The notes below the pieces were generated by a model. It was not told the origin of the DNA. It saw only the letters and a list, made by a program, of their open reading frames with translations, and ran no database searches. The position numbers and the translations under genes were made by a program. From Prevotellaceae bacterium (lineage in GTDB: Bacteria; Bacteroidota; Bacteroidia; Bacteroidales; UBA932), in the NCBI GenBank assembly GCA_031278545.1, contig JAITKF010000076.1, positions 1 through 38,027 on the forward strand: a DNA stretch of 38,027 nucleotides, given 5' to 3'. This document shows positions 28,592 through 36,829 of this stretch, in pieces. How positions within the stretch are numbered: position 1 is the first letter of the stretch; each line of letters starts with the position of its first letter.

Positions 28592-29401
28592 GCTGTCGTC
28601 CACGCGGATAAAGTCATTGTTGACCGGCGCATATTTAGGGAGGATGTCATTTTCGGGGCTGTCCGGCGCGTCGGGACGAAGAATGGGCTCCCATGAATCG
28701 TGCCGGGGCTGGAATTTAATGCCAAGTTCACCCGTTCTGAAACGTTGGCCGCCTACGCCGGAGAGTTTGTAGCGTCCGTTACCCATGGGCGCCAGACAAA
28801 CGGCTTCGTTGGGATTCCACTCCACTAAATTGGCCGTAGTAGGGTTGCCTACGCCGCCAATAGCCCAGACAGCGCCGGAGCCGTCTTCCTGCAAGGAGGC
28901 CAAAGCATCGCCGCTCATGACTTGCACCTTAAAGTACTTGCATTCCACGTCGGCAATAATACGGTATTTACCGGTGATAGGTAGGAAGGACAGCGTCTGG
29001 GCGCCGGTTTTGGTAAAGAAATCGGGGTCAATCCACCAATCGGAAATATCTATGCCGCCCACTGTCAAGGTTTTGTTTTGGGTGATGGTTAAGTCCACGC
29101 TAAAGAGACGTCCATTGGCGCCCATTTTCGTCATCAGTACCCCGTTGATGTTCTTCCTTTCCTCGTAAGGCGTAATCTCTACGGACACGGACGATGTTTC
29201 GGGCAACATCGGGGTGGTCGCGGTTACCTCTGCCGTTACCGTCGCTTCGAGCGTCAGTCGTTCTGTGGGTATGGCTGTAAGATGCATTCCGTCATCCAGC
29301 CTTGTCGGGTCTGGTGCGCTATTTTCTTTCGACTCGCATCCTACACTTATTATATTAAAGGAGAGCGTAGCGATAGCTAAAACATGTAGTCCTTTTTTCA
29401 T
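28505..29401 (-). CDS. Bacteroidota lipoprotein (DUF5121/DUF5125-like), apparently 3'-truncated
   Basis: A 298-residue ORF with a lipoprotein-type signal (MKKGLHVLAIATLSFN, Cys22 in 'SVGCES', a loose lipobox). Residues about 40-125 look like an N-terminal beta domain. Residues about 135-265 resemble the repeat-like Bacteroidota domain with 'KYRIIADVECKYFKVQVM', 'GAVWAIGGVGNPT' and 'WNPNEAVCLAPMGNGRYKL'. From memory this is DUF5121/DUF5125, seen in exported glycan-utilisation lipoproteins. The last 28 or so codons ('RARGPRLLHRF' onward) are simply the antisense of the sulP 3' end, so the native C-terminus looks lost. No TAnnTTTG promoter is found upstream. It may be a decaying gene. Confidence 0.6.
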   Translation of the reverse strand: MKKGLHVLAIATLSFNIISVGCESKENSAPDPTRLDDGMHLTAIPTERLTLEATVTAEVTATTPMLPETSSVSVEITPYEERKNINGVLMTKMGANGRLFSVDLTITQNKTLTVGGIDISDWWIDPDFFTKTGAQTLSFLPITGKYRIIADVECKYFKVQVMSGDALASLQEDGSGAVWAIGGVGNPTTANLVEWNPNEAVCLAPMGNGRYKLSGVGGQRFRTGELGIKFQPRHDSWEPILRPDAPDSPENDILPKYAPVNNDFIRVDDSLRARGPRLLHRFIDMATDKFLAQLCGEA

Positions 29402-29969
29402 TGGTTGTTTAATTGTTGATTTGTTTATATGTTAATTTTTAAAATGAATGCCCGTATATACGCGACCGGCATATACGCATACATGACTCTCGTATGTGCA
29501 TACACGACTCTTCGGCATCCTTGTTCGGAATGCACATAATAACCCGCATCCCCGTGATGGGCATGTGTGATGCGGCTATTTAATACTGCTGTAACTAACT
29601 ATACATTAGTAAATTGGTGGGTGATGGGGGGGTAGAATAGATGATTAGAAATCAAGACACTCGGGAAACGCAGAAGTCTTCCGGGACGTAAGAATACAAT
29701 AGTCGAATTGCTATACATAATGAGTCTCTATCTAAATATATATCTAAATTGATGTCTTTTAGCGAGTGAAGGTACAACAAGTATTCTGTAATTCTACTGC
29801 GAGGAAAAAAATAGGAGTATATTAAGAATATTAAACTATTATTAATAAGTTATTAAACTATCGAAGATGGCTCAAAAAAAGGAGGAAGGAGGAAGTAAGA
29901 AATTATTAAAAATTCCGGTGCGGATAGATTATTTTCAGCGGGGATTCGTCTTTTTTTTAAAAATAGCGC
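29402..29969. other. 568-bp region without a supported gene
   Basis: It lies between the lipoprotein start and the pepE stop, both minus strand. It contains three 21-bp repeats (29449-29511), a possible hairpin CCGCATC/GATGCGG (29544-29550 with 29569-29575), an AT-rich tract with repeated 'TATCTAAAT' and 'TATTAAACTAT' words (about 29730-29870), and a purine run of GGAGGAA units near 29880. I find no ORF with sensible composition, no tRNA and no recognisable riboswitch. Fossil sequence or a long regulatory leader are both possible. Confidence 0.6.
29449..29511. repeat. Three imperfect 21-bp tandem repeats upstream of the lipoprotein gene
   Basis: Units at 29449-29469, 29470-29490 and 29491-29511 share a 'CGTATATACGC/CATATACGCATAC' core followed by GAC(T/C). 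The second and third agree best, both ending 'CGACTCT' or 'TGACTCT'. A 21-bp period is about two helical turns, which would place a repeated site on one face of the DNA 48-110 bp from the gene. Confidence 0.6.
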
Positions 29970-30689
29970 TCAGCCCATCAGGAACGACAGGTCGGCGGTC
30001 GCTACATATTCTTTCGGTTCACGGCCGTGTTTGAATACGCGTAGCGGACGGTCGCCATGCAGTTGCAAGCGGCGGCCTTCGACGTGAAACATGCAGGCTT
30101 CGCGCAGGCCGGCGACATACATGTGAGGGTTAGCGGTTGTGTATTCGGTCAGGCGTTGCTCGCGTGTTTCGCCGCCGTGTTTGGGGTCAAAGAAGTCGGT
30201 GTAGTGAGGGTTGATTTGGAAGGGTATTAGTTGGAGGGCTGTAAAGTCGTGCGGTTCGACAATCGGCATGTCGTTTGTTGTACAAATCGTCGGGCAGGCG
30301 AGGTTGGCTCCGGCGCTCCAGCCGATGTAGGGAACGCCTTCTTGTACCCGCCGGCGGACAGTTTCTATGATGTTCAATTCCTGTACGCTCTTTAAGAGAC
30401 TGAATGTGTTTCCTCCGCCGACTACGATGGCTTGCGCTTGTTCTACAGCTTGACGGGCGTCGGTATGGCGGTGGAGGCTGTCGACTTCGGTGCCGAAGTC
30501 GTTTAGTTTATTTTGTACCCGACGTTCGTATTCGTCGTACGTGAATGTTACTGCTGCAAAGGGGAAAAATAGGATTTTCTTTACATTCGACATTTGCAGA
30601 AAGTCCGCTATTGACGTCTTGCAGTAATCCAGATAGCCCTCACCGGCGTTGGTCGAGTTGCTTATCAAAAGTAGTTTCATTGTATTCAT
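29970..30689 (-). CDS. pepE: Dipeptidase E (peptidase S51)
   Basis: A 239-residue cytosolic serine peptidase of family S51 that cleaves Asp-Xaa dipeptides. The family layout is visible: 'LLLISNSTNAG' at the N-terminus, 'IVVGGGNTFSLL' (88-99), the nucleophile Ser125 in 'GWSAGANL', and 'FQINPHYTDF' with the expected His. The start is either 30689 or the in-frame ATG three codons later (30680), which fits the family start better. It lies 7 nt after dnaX and is the last gene of the long minus-strand run. No clear terminator with a T-tract follows, only an A/T run. Confidence 0.92.
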   Translation of the reverse strand: MNTMKLLLISNSTNAGEGYLDYCKTSIADFLQMSNVKKILFFPFAAVTFTYDEYERRVQNKLNDFGTEVDSLHRHTDARQAVEQAQAIVVGGGNTFSLLKSVQELNIIETVRRRVQEGVPYIGWSAGANLACPTICTTNDMPIVEPHDFTALQLIPFQINPHYTDFFDPKHGGETREQRLTEYTTANPHMYVAGLREACMFHVEGRRLQLHGDRPLRVFKHGREPKEYVATADLSFLMG

Positions 30690-30696
30690 TTTTTTA

Positions 30697-32424
30697 TTAT
30701 TTTATGTCCAGTTCCAAATTCTGACGCAGTTTTTCTACTGCCGGATAATGGGTATTGAGGTAATTCCACTGCTGCGAAGGGGAATAGAGGGGCGTTTCTT
30801 TTTCCGTGTCGTCCGGGGTCGCTATTGTAACGGCGAGCTCGAGCAGGTCGTTGTGCAGTTCTTTTCGCAGGAATGCGACGATTTCTGTCGTTGCTTCGTC
30901 CGCTATCCACTTTTGGCTTTCGTGCAGGGTAATATGTATCGTATGTTGCTCTGTTAGCGTTGGCGATACCTGCTCGACCGCCGCCATCAGGCGCGGTTTG
31001 TGGAGAATCGAGGTTACGAAATGCCGCCACGCCGTCTGCATCTGTTCCGGCGTAAAGGTCGTCTGTCGTGTTTCAGATTGTGCAGTATTGGGCGCTGTCC
31101 TTGCTTTAGCGTTCAATGTATCCTTTAAGGAGAAGGATGGCGGTACGGCTGTTTCCAAAGGTTTTGAAGGTTCTATGGTTTCTAATGTAGCTGAAGGTTC
31201 TATGGTCTTTAAGGGGTTTGCTGTTTCTACGGTAGTTGTCGGAGGATTTGGTGTTGCGCCACTGTCGCGGGGAGTTGTTCCTGCTGTTCCGGCAGCAGTC
31301 TCTGTTCCTAAAGCGATCATAGCGCCTTTTTCTACTCCTACGTAGGATAGTCTCATTAGCGCCAGCTCGACATGCAGTCGCGGATTGCCGCTGTTTTTGT
31401 AGTTCATTTCGCAGGTGTTGGTGATACCGAGTGCGGTGAATAAAAAGAGAGGCGTACATCGGGATGTCTGTTCGAGGTAGTCGTTTTTGAAGGCGTCGCC
31501 TGATTCAAACAGTTTAATGGTGGCCGCGTCTTTACATACCAGCAAATTTCGGAAGTGGTCGCTTAGTCCCGCGATGAAATGCAGCGCGTCGAACCCTTTG
31601 GCCAGCACTTCGTCGAACAGCAGCAGCGCCTCGGTGTATCGATGCGCCAGCAAATGGTCGGTCAGGGCGAAGTAGTATTTATAGTCGACTACATGGAGAT
31701 TCTTAATGATGGCGTCGTAGGTGATCGTATGTCCGCAGAAAACAACCGCCTGATCGAATATGGAGAGGGCGTCGCGCATGGCTCCGTCGGCTTTTTGGGC
31801 GATGATGTTGAGGGCTGTTTCCTCGACGGTTATTTGTTCTTTTTGCGCGATTGCTTTCAGGTAACGCACTATTCCGTCAATGCTGATGCGATTGAAGTCG
31901 TAGATTTGGCATCGCGAGAGTATCGTCGGGATAATTTTATGTTTTTCGGTCGTTGCGAGAATGAATATTGCGTGCGCCGGCGGTTCTTCCAGGGTTTTCA
32001 GGAAGGCGTTGAATGCCGCCGCGGACAGCATGTGCACTTCGTCGATGATGTAGACGCTGTATTTTCCTATTTGCGGTGGCACTCGCACTTGATCGGTCAG
32101 TCTGCGGATGTCGTCGACCGAGTTGTTCGACGCCGCGTCCAGTTCGTGGATGCTGTATGAACGACCTTCGTCAAAGGAGCGGCAGGATTCGCATTGGCCG
32201 CAGGCTTCGATCGAGTCGGTCGGGTGCAGGCAGTTGATGGTTTTGGAAAAGATGCGTGCGCAGGTGGTTTTGCCTACTCCGCGCGGCCCGCAGAAGAGGT
32301 AGGCGTGCGCCAGTTGCTTTCGCCGGATGGCGTTCTTCAATGTTGTCGAAATCGTATTCTGCCCCACGACCGACTCAAATGTTACAGGGCGGTACTTCCG
32401 CGCCGATACTATAAATTGTTCCAT
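30697..32424 (-). CDS. dnaX: DNA polymerase III subunit gamma/tau
   Basis: A 575-residue clamp-loader ATPase. Walker A 'GPRGVGKTT' is at 46-54. The zinc-binding cysteines follow ('CLHPTDSIEACGQCESC', about 66-82). Walker B is 'YIIDEVHMLS', sensor 1 'LATTEKHK' and the arginine-finger motif 'LSRCQ'. Residues about 380-450 are a low-complexity linker full of Thr, Pro and Glu with repeated 'ETIEPS' units, then a C-terminal domain. I saw no obvious slippery A-run for a frameshifted gamma form. The start is 18 nt after the 55-codon small ORF, and pepE follows after 7 nt. Confidence 0.96.
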   Translation of the reverse strand: MEQFIVSARKYRPVTFESVVGQNTISTTLKNAIRRKQLAHAYLFCGPRGVGKTTCARIFSKTINCLHPTDSIEACGQCESCRSFDEGRSYSIHELDAASNNSVDDIRRLTDQVRVPPQIGKYSVYIIDEVHMLSAAAFNAFLKTLEEPPAHAIFILATTEKHKIIPTILSRCQIYDFNRISIDGIVRYLKAIAQKEQITVEETALNIIAQKADGAMRDALSIFDQAVVFCGHTITYDAIIKNLHVVDYKYYFALTDHLLAHRYTEALLLFDEVLAKGFDALHFIAGLSDHFRNLLVCKDAATIKLFESGDAFKNDYLEQTSRCTPLFLFTALGITNTCEMNYKNSGNPRLHVELALMRLSYVGVEKGAMIALGTETAAGTAGTTPRDSGATPNPPTTTVETANPLKTIEPSATLETIEPSKPLETAVPPSFSLKDTLNAKARTAPNTAQSETRQTTFTPEQMQTAWRHFVTSILHKPRLMAAVEQVSPTLTEQHTIHITLHESQKWIADEATTEIVAFLRKELHNDLLELAVTIATPDDTEKETPLYSPSQQWNYLNTHYPAVEKLRQNLELDIK

Positions 32425-32442
32425 ATTCTTTATTTTTAATTT

Positions 32443-32610
32443 CTATTGCTCATCAACAAGCGAATCTGTTACGACTATATCACTGTCGCCGCCCTTAGCC
32501 GCCTCGTTGCGGGCAGGCGATTCGACGATTCTACTGGAAATAGTTCCATATTCTTCGGCATGTTGCCTTTTGTAAGGTTTAATTTTTTCGATACGTTTGT
32601 GTGTAGACAT
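32443..32610 (-). CDS. Candidate small protein, 55 aa (not in the ORF track)
   Basis: On the minus strand an ATG at 32610 opens a 55-codon frame ending at TAG (32443-32445). The product starts 'MSTHKRIEKIKPYKRQHAEE' and ends 'DSDIVVTDSLVDEQ': a basic, Lys/Arg-rich N-terminal half and an acidic C-terminal half, with no membrane segment, Cys or signal. It fills the 194-bp gap between DUF2851 (8 nt upstream) and dnaX (18 nt downstream), with operon-like spacing on both sides. I do not recognise the family. The size and charge pattern would suit a small nucleic-acid- or protein-binding factor, but that is a guess. It could also be chance. Confidence 0.6.
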   Translation of the reverse strand: MSTHKRIEKIKPYKRQHAEEYGTISSRIVESPARNEAAKGGDSDIVVTDSLVDEQ

Positions 32611-32618
32611 TCGTTTTT

Positions 32619-33908
32619 TTACAAGGAGGCTTCAGGCTTCACCGTTGATAGTAGCAGGCTTGCGCCGATGCTGCATTTCAGGCATTGTTTGTTGTTGCAA
32701 TAATTTGTTTTCAGTTGGATGAGCGCCTGGGTATAGAATGCGCTGTCGGCGGCGACGCCGAGGCGTTCCCATCCGGCAGTAATCTGGTTTTTTTCCGGCG
32801 GCAATGTTTCTACTAAGGCGAGCGCTCTGTCGCATAGTGTTTCGTCGCCTTGCCGTCGTCCGTAGGTAAAGAGGAACGGCGTTACGAGGTTTATGAGAAT
32901 CCGTTCTATTGAGGCGCGTCCAAGCACTTTGGGGTATCGCTTTGCGGTCTTTCCAAACAGGTAATGTGTGTCCCAATATTCGGAGGCCCGTACATTGAAG
33001 AGGGTATATAGTTCGTTGACATTACGGAAGTAGAGGACTTTATCAATCAGATGGTGGGATTGCTGCAGGAGTTTTGCTAATTGAGCGATGCGTATGGTTG
33101 GGAAACTGAATGGGCGGAGGCGCAGGAATTTCCAGATGTGCTTTTCGAGTGGCGTCAACGAGAATTTGGTTTGTAAAAAGGCGTATTCCGTTTGCAGCGT
33201 CCGGTGATAGGCATCCGTTGCTTCGCCCTGCAATAATCCGGCTTGCCCGAATAGTAAGGCTTCTATCTGGGTCAATGAATGGCGGTGTTTTCCAATGGCC
33301 ACCAGAGACGTGGCTGTTGCCAGCATTTCAAAGGGGTCGGCATTGATGCTAAATCCGAAGGAGCGGAACAGCAGGCGGTAGAAAACTTCGCGCCAATCGT
33401 TCTGCGTCGCTTGCAGGACGTCGATTATTTGTTGTGATTTTCGTTCCATCCGTTCGACCAACAGCCGTCCCAAAAAATAGTTAATCCGAAATGGTTCGGT
33501 TTGTTTCAGGACATTCCTGCATGGCACCCATGCGGGCGATTGCAGCAAGTCGGTATAGCTTTGTTCCAGTTCCGGCGCATAACGTAAGACCAGTGTTGGC
33601 AGCCATTGTCCGTCGGGTCGCGCTACCGGACGGTCGTCTTCAAGGACGACGTGCAGGATGACGTTGTCGTAGCTTCTATCGTCGCTATGTACGTGCCGCG
33701 CCCAATCGGACGAGCGGCGGTGGATTTCCACATTGCCCGCCCACAGGGTATCGCCGATTCTGATTTTCGCGTTGAAAAAGTCGGGGCCGGCGTCCGTATT
33801 ATGTTGTCCGGGCGTTACGATTTCAAGCGGTTCGTCGCGCGTCGTACGCAAGTTCGACTTGTCGAATAGGGCATGTTCCCAAATAAAGTGTAAGAACTCT
33901 TCTTTCAT
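32619..33908 (-). CDS. DUF2851 family protein
   Basis: A 429-residue protein beginning 'MKEEFLHFIWEHALF', the typical DUF2851 start. The conserved 'PGQHNTDAGPDFFNAKIRI' and 'GNVEIHRRSSDWARH' motifs (about 33-70) resemble a nuclease-like core with Asp/Glu/His residues, and the C-terminus ends with a Cys-containing segment ('TNYCNNKQCLKC'). Function is not established to my knowledge. Its position next to recR and dnaX is suggestive of DNA metabolism, but that is inference. It starts 11 nt after recR and is followed by the small ORF. Confidence 0.9.
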   Translation of the reverse strand: MKEEFLHFIWEHALFDKSNLRTTRDEPLEIVTPGQHNTDAGPDFFNAKIRIGDTLWAGNVEIHRRSSDWARHVHSDDRSYDNVILHVVLEDDRPVARPDGQWLPTLVLRYAPELEQSYTDLLQSPAWVPCRNVLKQTEPFRINYFLGRLLVERMERKSQQIIDVLQATQNDWREVFYRLLFRSFGFSINADPFEMLATATSLVAIGKHRHSLTQIEALLFGQAGLLQGEATDAYHRTLQTEYAFLQTKFSLTPLEKHIWKFLRLRPFSFPTIRIAQLAKLLQQSHHLIDKVLYFRNVNELYTLFNVRASEYWDTHYLFGKTAKRYPKVLGRASIERILINLVTPFLFTYGRRQGDETLCDRALALVETLPPEKNQITAGWERLGVAADSAFYTQALIQLKTNYCNNKQCLKCSIGASLLLSTVKPEASL

Positions 33909-33919
33909 CGTCTTTATTT

Positions 33920-34528
33920 TTACATTGTAAACGGCTGCCTGTTCTTAATCGAGCGTCCCAGCGTCAGTTCATCGGTATATTCGAGTTCGTCGCCAAATCC
34001 GACGCCACGGGCAATGGTGGTTACAAGCAGGGGGAAATTGCGGAGTTTTTTATAGAGGTAGAAGCAGGTTGTTTCGCCTTCCATCGTGGTGCTCAGGGCT
34101 AATATCACTTCTTTAATGTCGCCTCCGGCTACGCGATCTACCAGCGTGTCGATAGACAGGTCGTGGGGCCCGACGCCGTCCATCGGGGAGATAATGCCGC
34201 CCAATACGTGGTACACGCCGCTGTATTGCCGTGTATTCTCGATACTTAATACATCGCGGATGGTTTCGACTACACAGACCGTCGTGTGGTCACGGCGCCG
34301 GTTGTCGCATATCGGGCAGCGATCGGTGTCCGATATGGTGTGGCAGACCGTGCAGTATTTTACATCGCTACGAAGTGAAATAAAAGCTTTGCCGAATCGC
34401 TCCACGTCTTCGCACGGTTGTTTCAGCAGGTGCAAAGCCAGTCGCAGGGCGGTCTTCCGACCGACCCCCGGTAATTTTGCAAATTCATCGACCGCAGCGT
34501 TTAATAATTTGGAAGGGAGTTCTTGCAT
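33920..34528 (-). CDS. recR: Recombination mediator protein RecR
   Basis: A 202-residue protein acting with RecO and RecF to load RecA at gaps. Present in order: a helix-hairpin-helix ('[17 protein letters not shown]'), a four-Cys zinc finger (Cys59, Cys62, Cys71, Cys74), a Toprim domain ('[28 protein letters not shown]') and a C-terminal '[24 protein letters not shown]' Walker B-like region. Length is normal. The start codon (34526-34528) overlaps the first unit of a 7-mer repeat that also contains the stop codon of the upstream thioesterase gene. Confidence 0.96.
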   Translation of the reverse strand: MQELPSKLLNAAVDEFAKLPGVGRKTALRLALHLLKQPCEDVERFGKAFISLRSDVKYCTVCHTISDTDRCPICDNRRRDHTTVCVVETIRDVLSIENTRQYSGVYHVLGGIISPMDGVGPHDLSIDTLVDRVAGGDIKEVILALSTTMEGETTCFYLYKKLRNFPLLVTTIARGVGFGDELEYTDELTLGRSIKNRQPFTM

Positions 34529-34554
34529 TGACTATTGACTATTGACTATTGACT
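34527..34554. repeat. Heptamer repeat (4x ATTGACT) spanning a stop and a start codon
   Basis: Four exact ATTGACT units. Read on the minus strand, they encode the last residues of the thioesterase (VNS), its TAG stop (34539-34541) and the 10-nt spacer up to the recR ATG, two bases of which lie in the first unit. Confidence 0.93.
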
Positions 34555-34937
34555 TGCAACTTCCTGATGGCTTCCGGTGGGCGGCAGGGGCGGCGTGTGA
34601 GGGCATCGATGAACGCCAGTTCGGTTGCGCCGGTGCATACTTGCTCTCCGGCGGCATTGTAGATTTCGTATTCAAACCGGATACGCACGGTAATCGCTCC
34701 ACTGATTTTTGTGCGGACAGTCAACACCTCATCATAGCCGGCGGGGGTGAAGTAGCGGCATTCGGTCGTAATAATCGGCATCAGTATGCCGGCGGCCTCA
34801 ATGTCGGCATACGGGATACCTAACCCGCGTATGTATTCCGTCCTTGCCTGTTCAAAATAACGAATGTAGTTGGAATGGTGTACTACCCCCATCTTGTCGG
34901 TTTCATAATATTGTACGCGAATTGTTGTCTCGTGCAT
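34539..34937 (-). CDS. Acyl-CoA thioesterase, 4-hydroxybenzoyl-CoA thioesterase (YbgC/FadM) type
   Basis: A 132-residue hot-dog-fold thioesterase. The active-site motif is 'YYETDKMGVVHHSNYIRYFE' with Asp14, as in the YbgC/FadM group, followed by the long helix 'EQARTEYIRGLG'. It should hydrolyse acyl-CoA thioesters in the cytosol; the acyl chain is unknown. The last residues after 'IRKLQ' are encoded by a heptamer repeat and may therefore vary in length between strains. It is 108 nt downstream of pgm. That gap holds short competing inverted repeats (GGCGTAA/TTACGCC, AATGCG/CGCATT) but no convincing promoter. Confidence 0.9.
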   Translation of the reverse strand: MHETTIRVQYYETDKMGVVHHSNYIRYFEQARTEYIRGLGIPYADIEAAGILMPIITTECRYFTPAGYDEVLTVRTKISGAITVRIRFEYEIYNAAGEQVCTGATELAFIDALTRRPCRPPEAIRKLQVNSQ

Positions 34938-35045
34938 GTTGTTGATTTATTTATTTGTTTTGGCGTAATGCGTTGCGGGTCTTACGCATTGTAATGGAGG
35001 CTTTACATCCTGCGCTACTACTTACGCCACTTCGAGGTTTGCGCT

Positions 35046-36797
35046 TCATGCTGTCACGCTTGTTGCAATTCCTAATTCTTTTGCTATTCGTTCAAATTTT
35101 GCATTCATTTCACCGGCGACTTTGAGGTAGTCGTCTTTTGTTTTCAGTTCGGCGGCGGCACCGAAGTAGAATTTGATTTTCGGTTCAGTGCCCGAAGGCC
35201 GCAAGGAGATAATGGTGTGGTCGTCCGTTTCGTATTGCAGGACGTTGGATGTTTCGCGCAGGTTTATCTTTGAACGGGCGCCACCGCCGGCAATGTCAAT
35301 GGTTTCAAGCGTCGAATAATCGTGAATCCGTACAACCATTGCCCCATCAATTGTTTTCAAAGGGACGCTGCGGAAACGTTTCATCATATCCTGAATCTGC
35401 GTCAGCCCGTCCTTGCCTTTCTTCGTAAGGGCAATCAACGTTTCCTTGAAGTAGCCGAACTCGACGTAAATACCGAGCAATATCTCGAACAGCGTTTTTC
35501 CCTGCTCGTTCGCCCAGGCCGCCATTTCAGCGATCGTACAGCAGGTTGTTACAGCATCTTTGTCGCGCACAAATTCGCCGACATTATAACCGAAACTTTC
35601 TTCACCGCCGGCGATGAAGGTTTTCGATCCCTCGTTGTCGCGGATTACTTCGGCGATATTTTTAAAACCGGTATATACATTATAGCATTCCACCCCGTAG
35701 TGTTCGGCAATGCGGCGCATCAGGTCAGTGGTTACGATTGTTTTGATGATATATTCCTTACCGGTCAACTTGCCCAATTCTTTCCAGCGGCGCAATATAT
35801 AATAGGTGAGCAGCGTGTTTGTCTGGTTGCCATTTAGCAGGACGAACTCGCCTTCGAGGTTGCGGATAGCCAGCCCTACGCGGTCGGCGTCGGGATCGGA
35901 GGCCATTACAATATCGGCGCCGGCTGTTGTCGCCTTGTCGATGGCCATTTTTAGCGCTGTCGGTTCTTCGGGGTTCGGCGATTGGACTGTCGGGAAATTG
36001 CCGTCGCTGACATCCTGCTCCGGCACGCGGATGATATTCGTAAATCCTTTCCGCCGCAAGGCTTCCGGTATCAATGTTACACCTGTACCGTGTAACGGCG
36101 TGTAGACAATCCGCAAGTTGCTACGTGCGTTGACAGCTTCGGGCGATAATTCCAGCGACAACACTTTTGTCAGGTACAGTTCGTCGATATCCTTTCCGAT
36201 ACGCTGAATATTGGCATCATTTCCTTCGAACAGCACTTGTTGCGGGTCGGTGATTTTTTCCACTTCGGCAATAATATTTTTGTCGTGCGGCGAGGTTACT
36301 TGTGCGCCGTCGTTCCAATAGGCTTTGTAGCCGTTATATTCCTTCGGATTATGCGAGGCAGTGATCACCACGCCGCCCTGACAACCCAGATGCCTCACCG
36401 TAAAACTCAATTCGGGCGTAGGTCGTAACGCCTCAAAAAGATATACTTTGATGCCGTTGGCAGCCAGCACATGCGCCGTGATCTGTGCAAAACAGGAACT
36501 ATTGTTCCGGCAGTCGTAAGCAATAGCCACTTTTATTTGAGGCAACTCCGGGAAACATCGTTTCAGGTAGTTTGCCAGTCCCTGCGTGGCCATTCCCACC
36601 GTATATTTATTCATACGGTTCGTACCGGCACCCATGATGCCGCGCAATCCGCCTGTGCCGAACTCCAAATTTTTATAGAAACTCTCGGTCAGTTCCGTCG
36701 GATTCGTTTCCATCAGGTCTTTTACCTCCGCTTTGGTTTTGGCATCGTAGCTCCCTGTGAGCCATGCCTGCACGCGTTGTTGTACGTGTTTGTCCAT
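35046..36797 (-). CDS. Phosphoglucomutase/phosphomannomutase family protein
   Basis: A 583-residue alpha-D-phosphohexomutase interconverting glucose 1- and 6-phosphate (and possibly mannose phosphates). The phosphoserine is Ser148 in 'VVITASHNPKEYNGYK', the metal loop is 'SDPDADRVGLAI' near 308, the sugar-binding loop is 'GGEESFGY' and the phosphate-binding loop is 'LRPSGTEPKIKFY' near the C-terminus. The length and 'EFGTGGLRG' start place it with the PgcA-like phosphoglucomutases. It starts 32 nt after rfbD, which fits joint supply of sugar nucleotides for surface polysaccharide. It would use the glucose 6-phosphate made by the hexokinase elsewhere in the window. Confidence 0.95.
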   Translation of the reverse strand: MDKHVQQRVQAWLTGSYDAKTKAEVKDLMETNPTELTESFYKNLEFGTGGLRGIMGAGTNRMNKYTVGMATQGLANYLKRCFPELPQIKVAIAYDCRNNSSCFAQITAHVLAANGIKVYLFEALRPTPELSFTVRHLGCQGGVVITASHNPKEYNGYKAYWNDGAQVTSPHDKNIIAEVEKITDPQQVLFEGNDANIQRIGKDIDELYLTKVLSLELSPEAVNARSNLRIVYTPLHGTGVTLIPEALRRKGFTNIIRVPEQDVSDGNFPTVQSPNPEEPTALKMAIDKATTAGADIVMASDPDADRVGLAIRNLEGEFVLLNGNQTNTLLTYYILRRWKELGKLTGKEYIIKTIVTTDLMRRIAEHYGVECYNVYTGFKNIAEVIRDNEGSKTFIAGGEESFGYNVGEFVRDKDAVTTCCTIAEMAAWANEQGKTLFEILLGIYVEFGYFKETLIALTKKGKDGLTQIQDMMKRFRSVPLKTIDGAMVVRIHDYSTLETIDIAGGGARSKINLRETSNVLQYETDDHTIISLRPSGTEPKIKFYFGAAAELKTKDDYLKVAGEMNAKFERIAKELGIATSVTA

Positions 36798-36829
36798 ACT
36801 GTTTTTACTTTAAGGTTATTTATTTTGAG

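Noticed and set aside
29402-29969. Hidden gene or tRNA in the 568-bp gap
   Set aside because: Frequent stops in all frames, AT-rich simple words and no cloverleaf pattern that I can find.
34938-35045. Attenuator-like competing hairpins between pgm and the thioesterase gene
   Set aside because: The GGCGTAA/TTACGCC and AATGCG/CGCATT pairings are short and no T-tract or leader peptide accompanies them.
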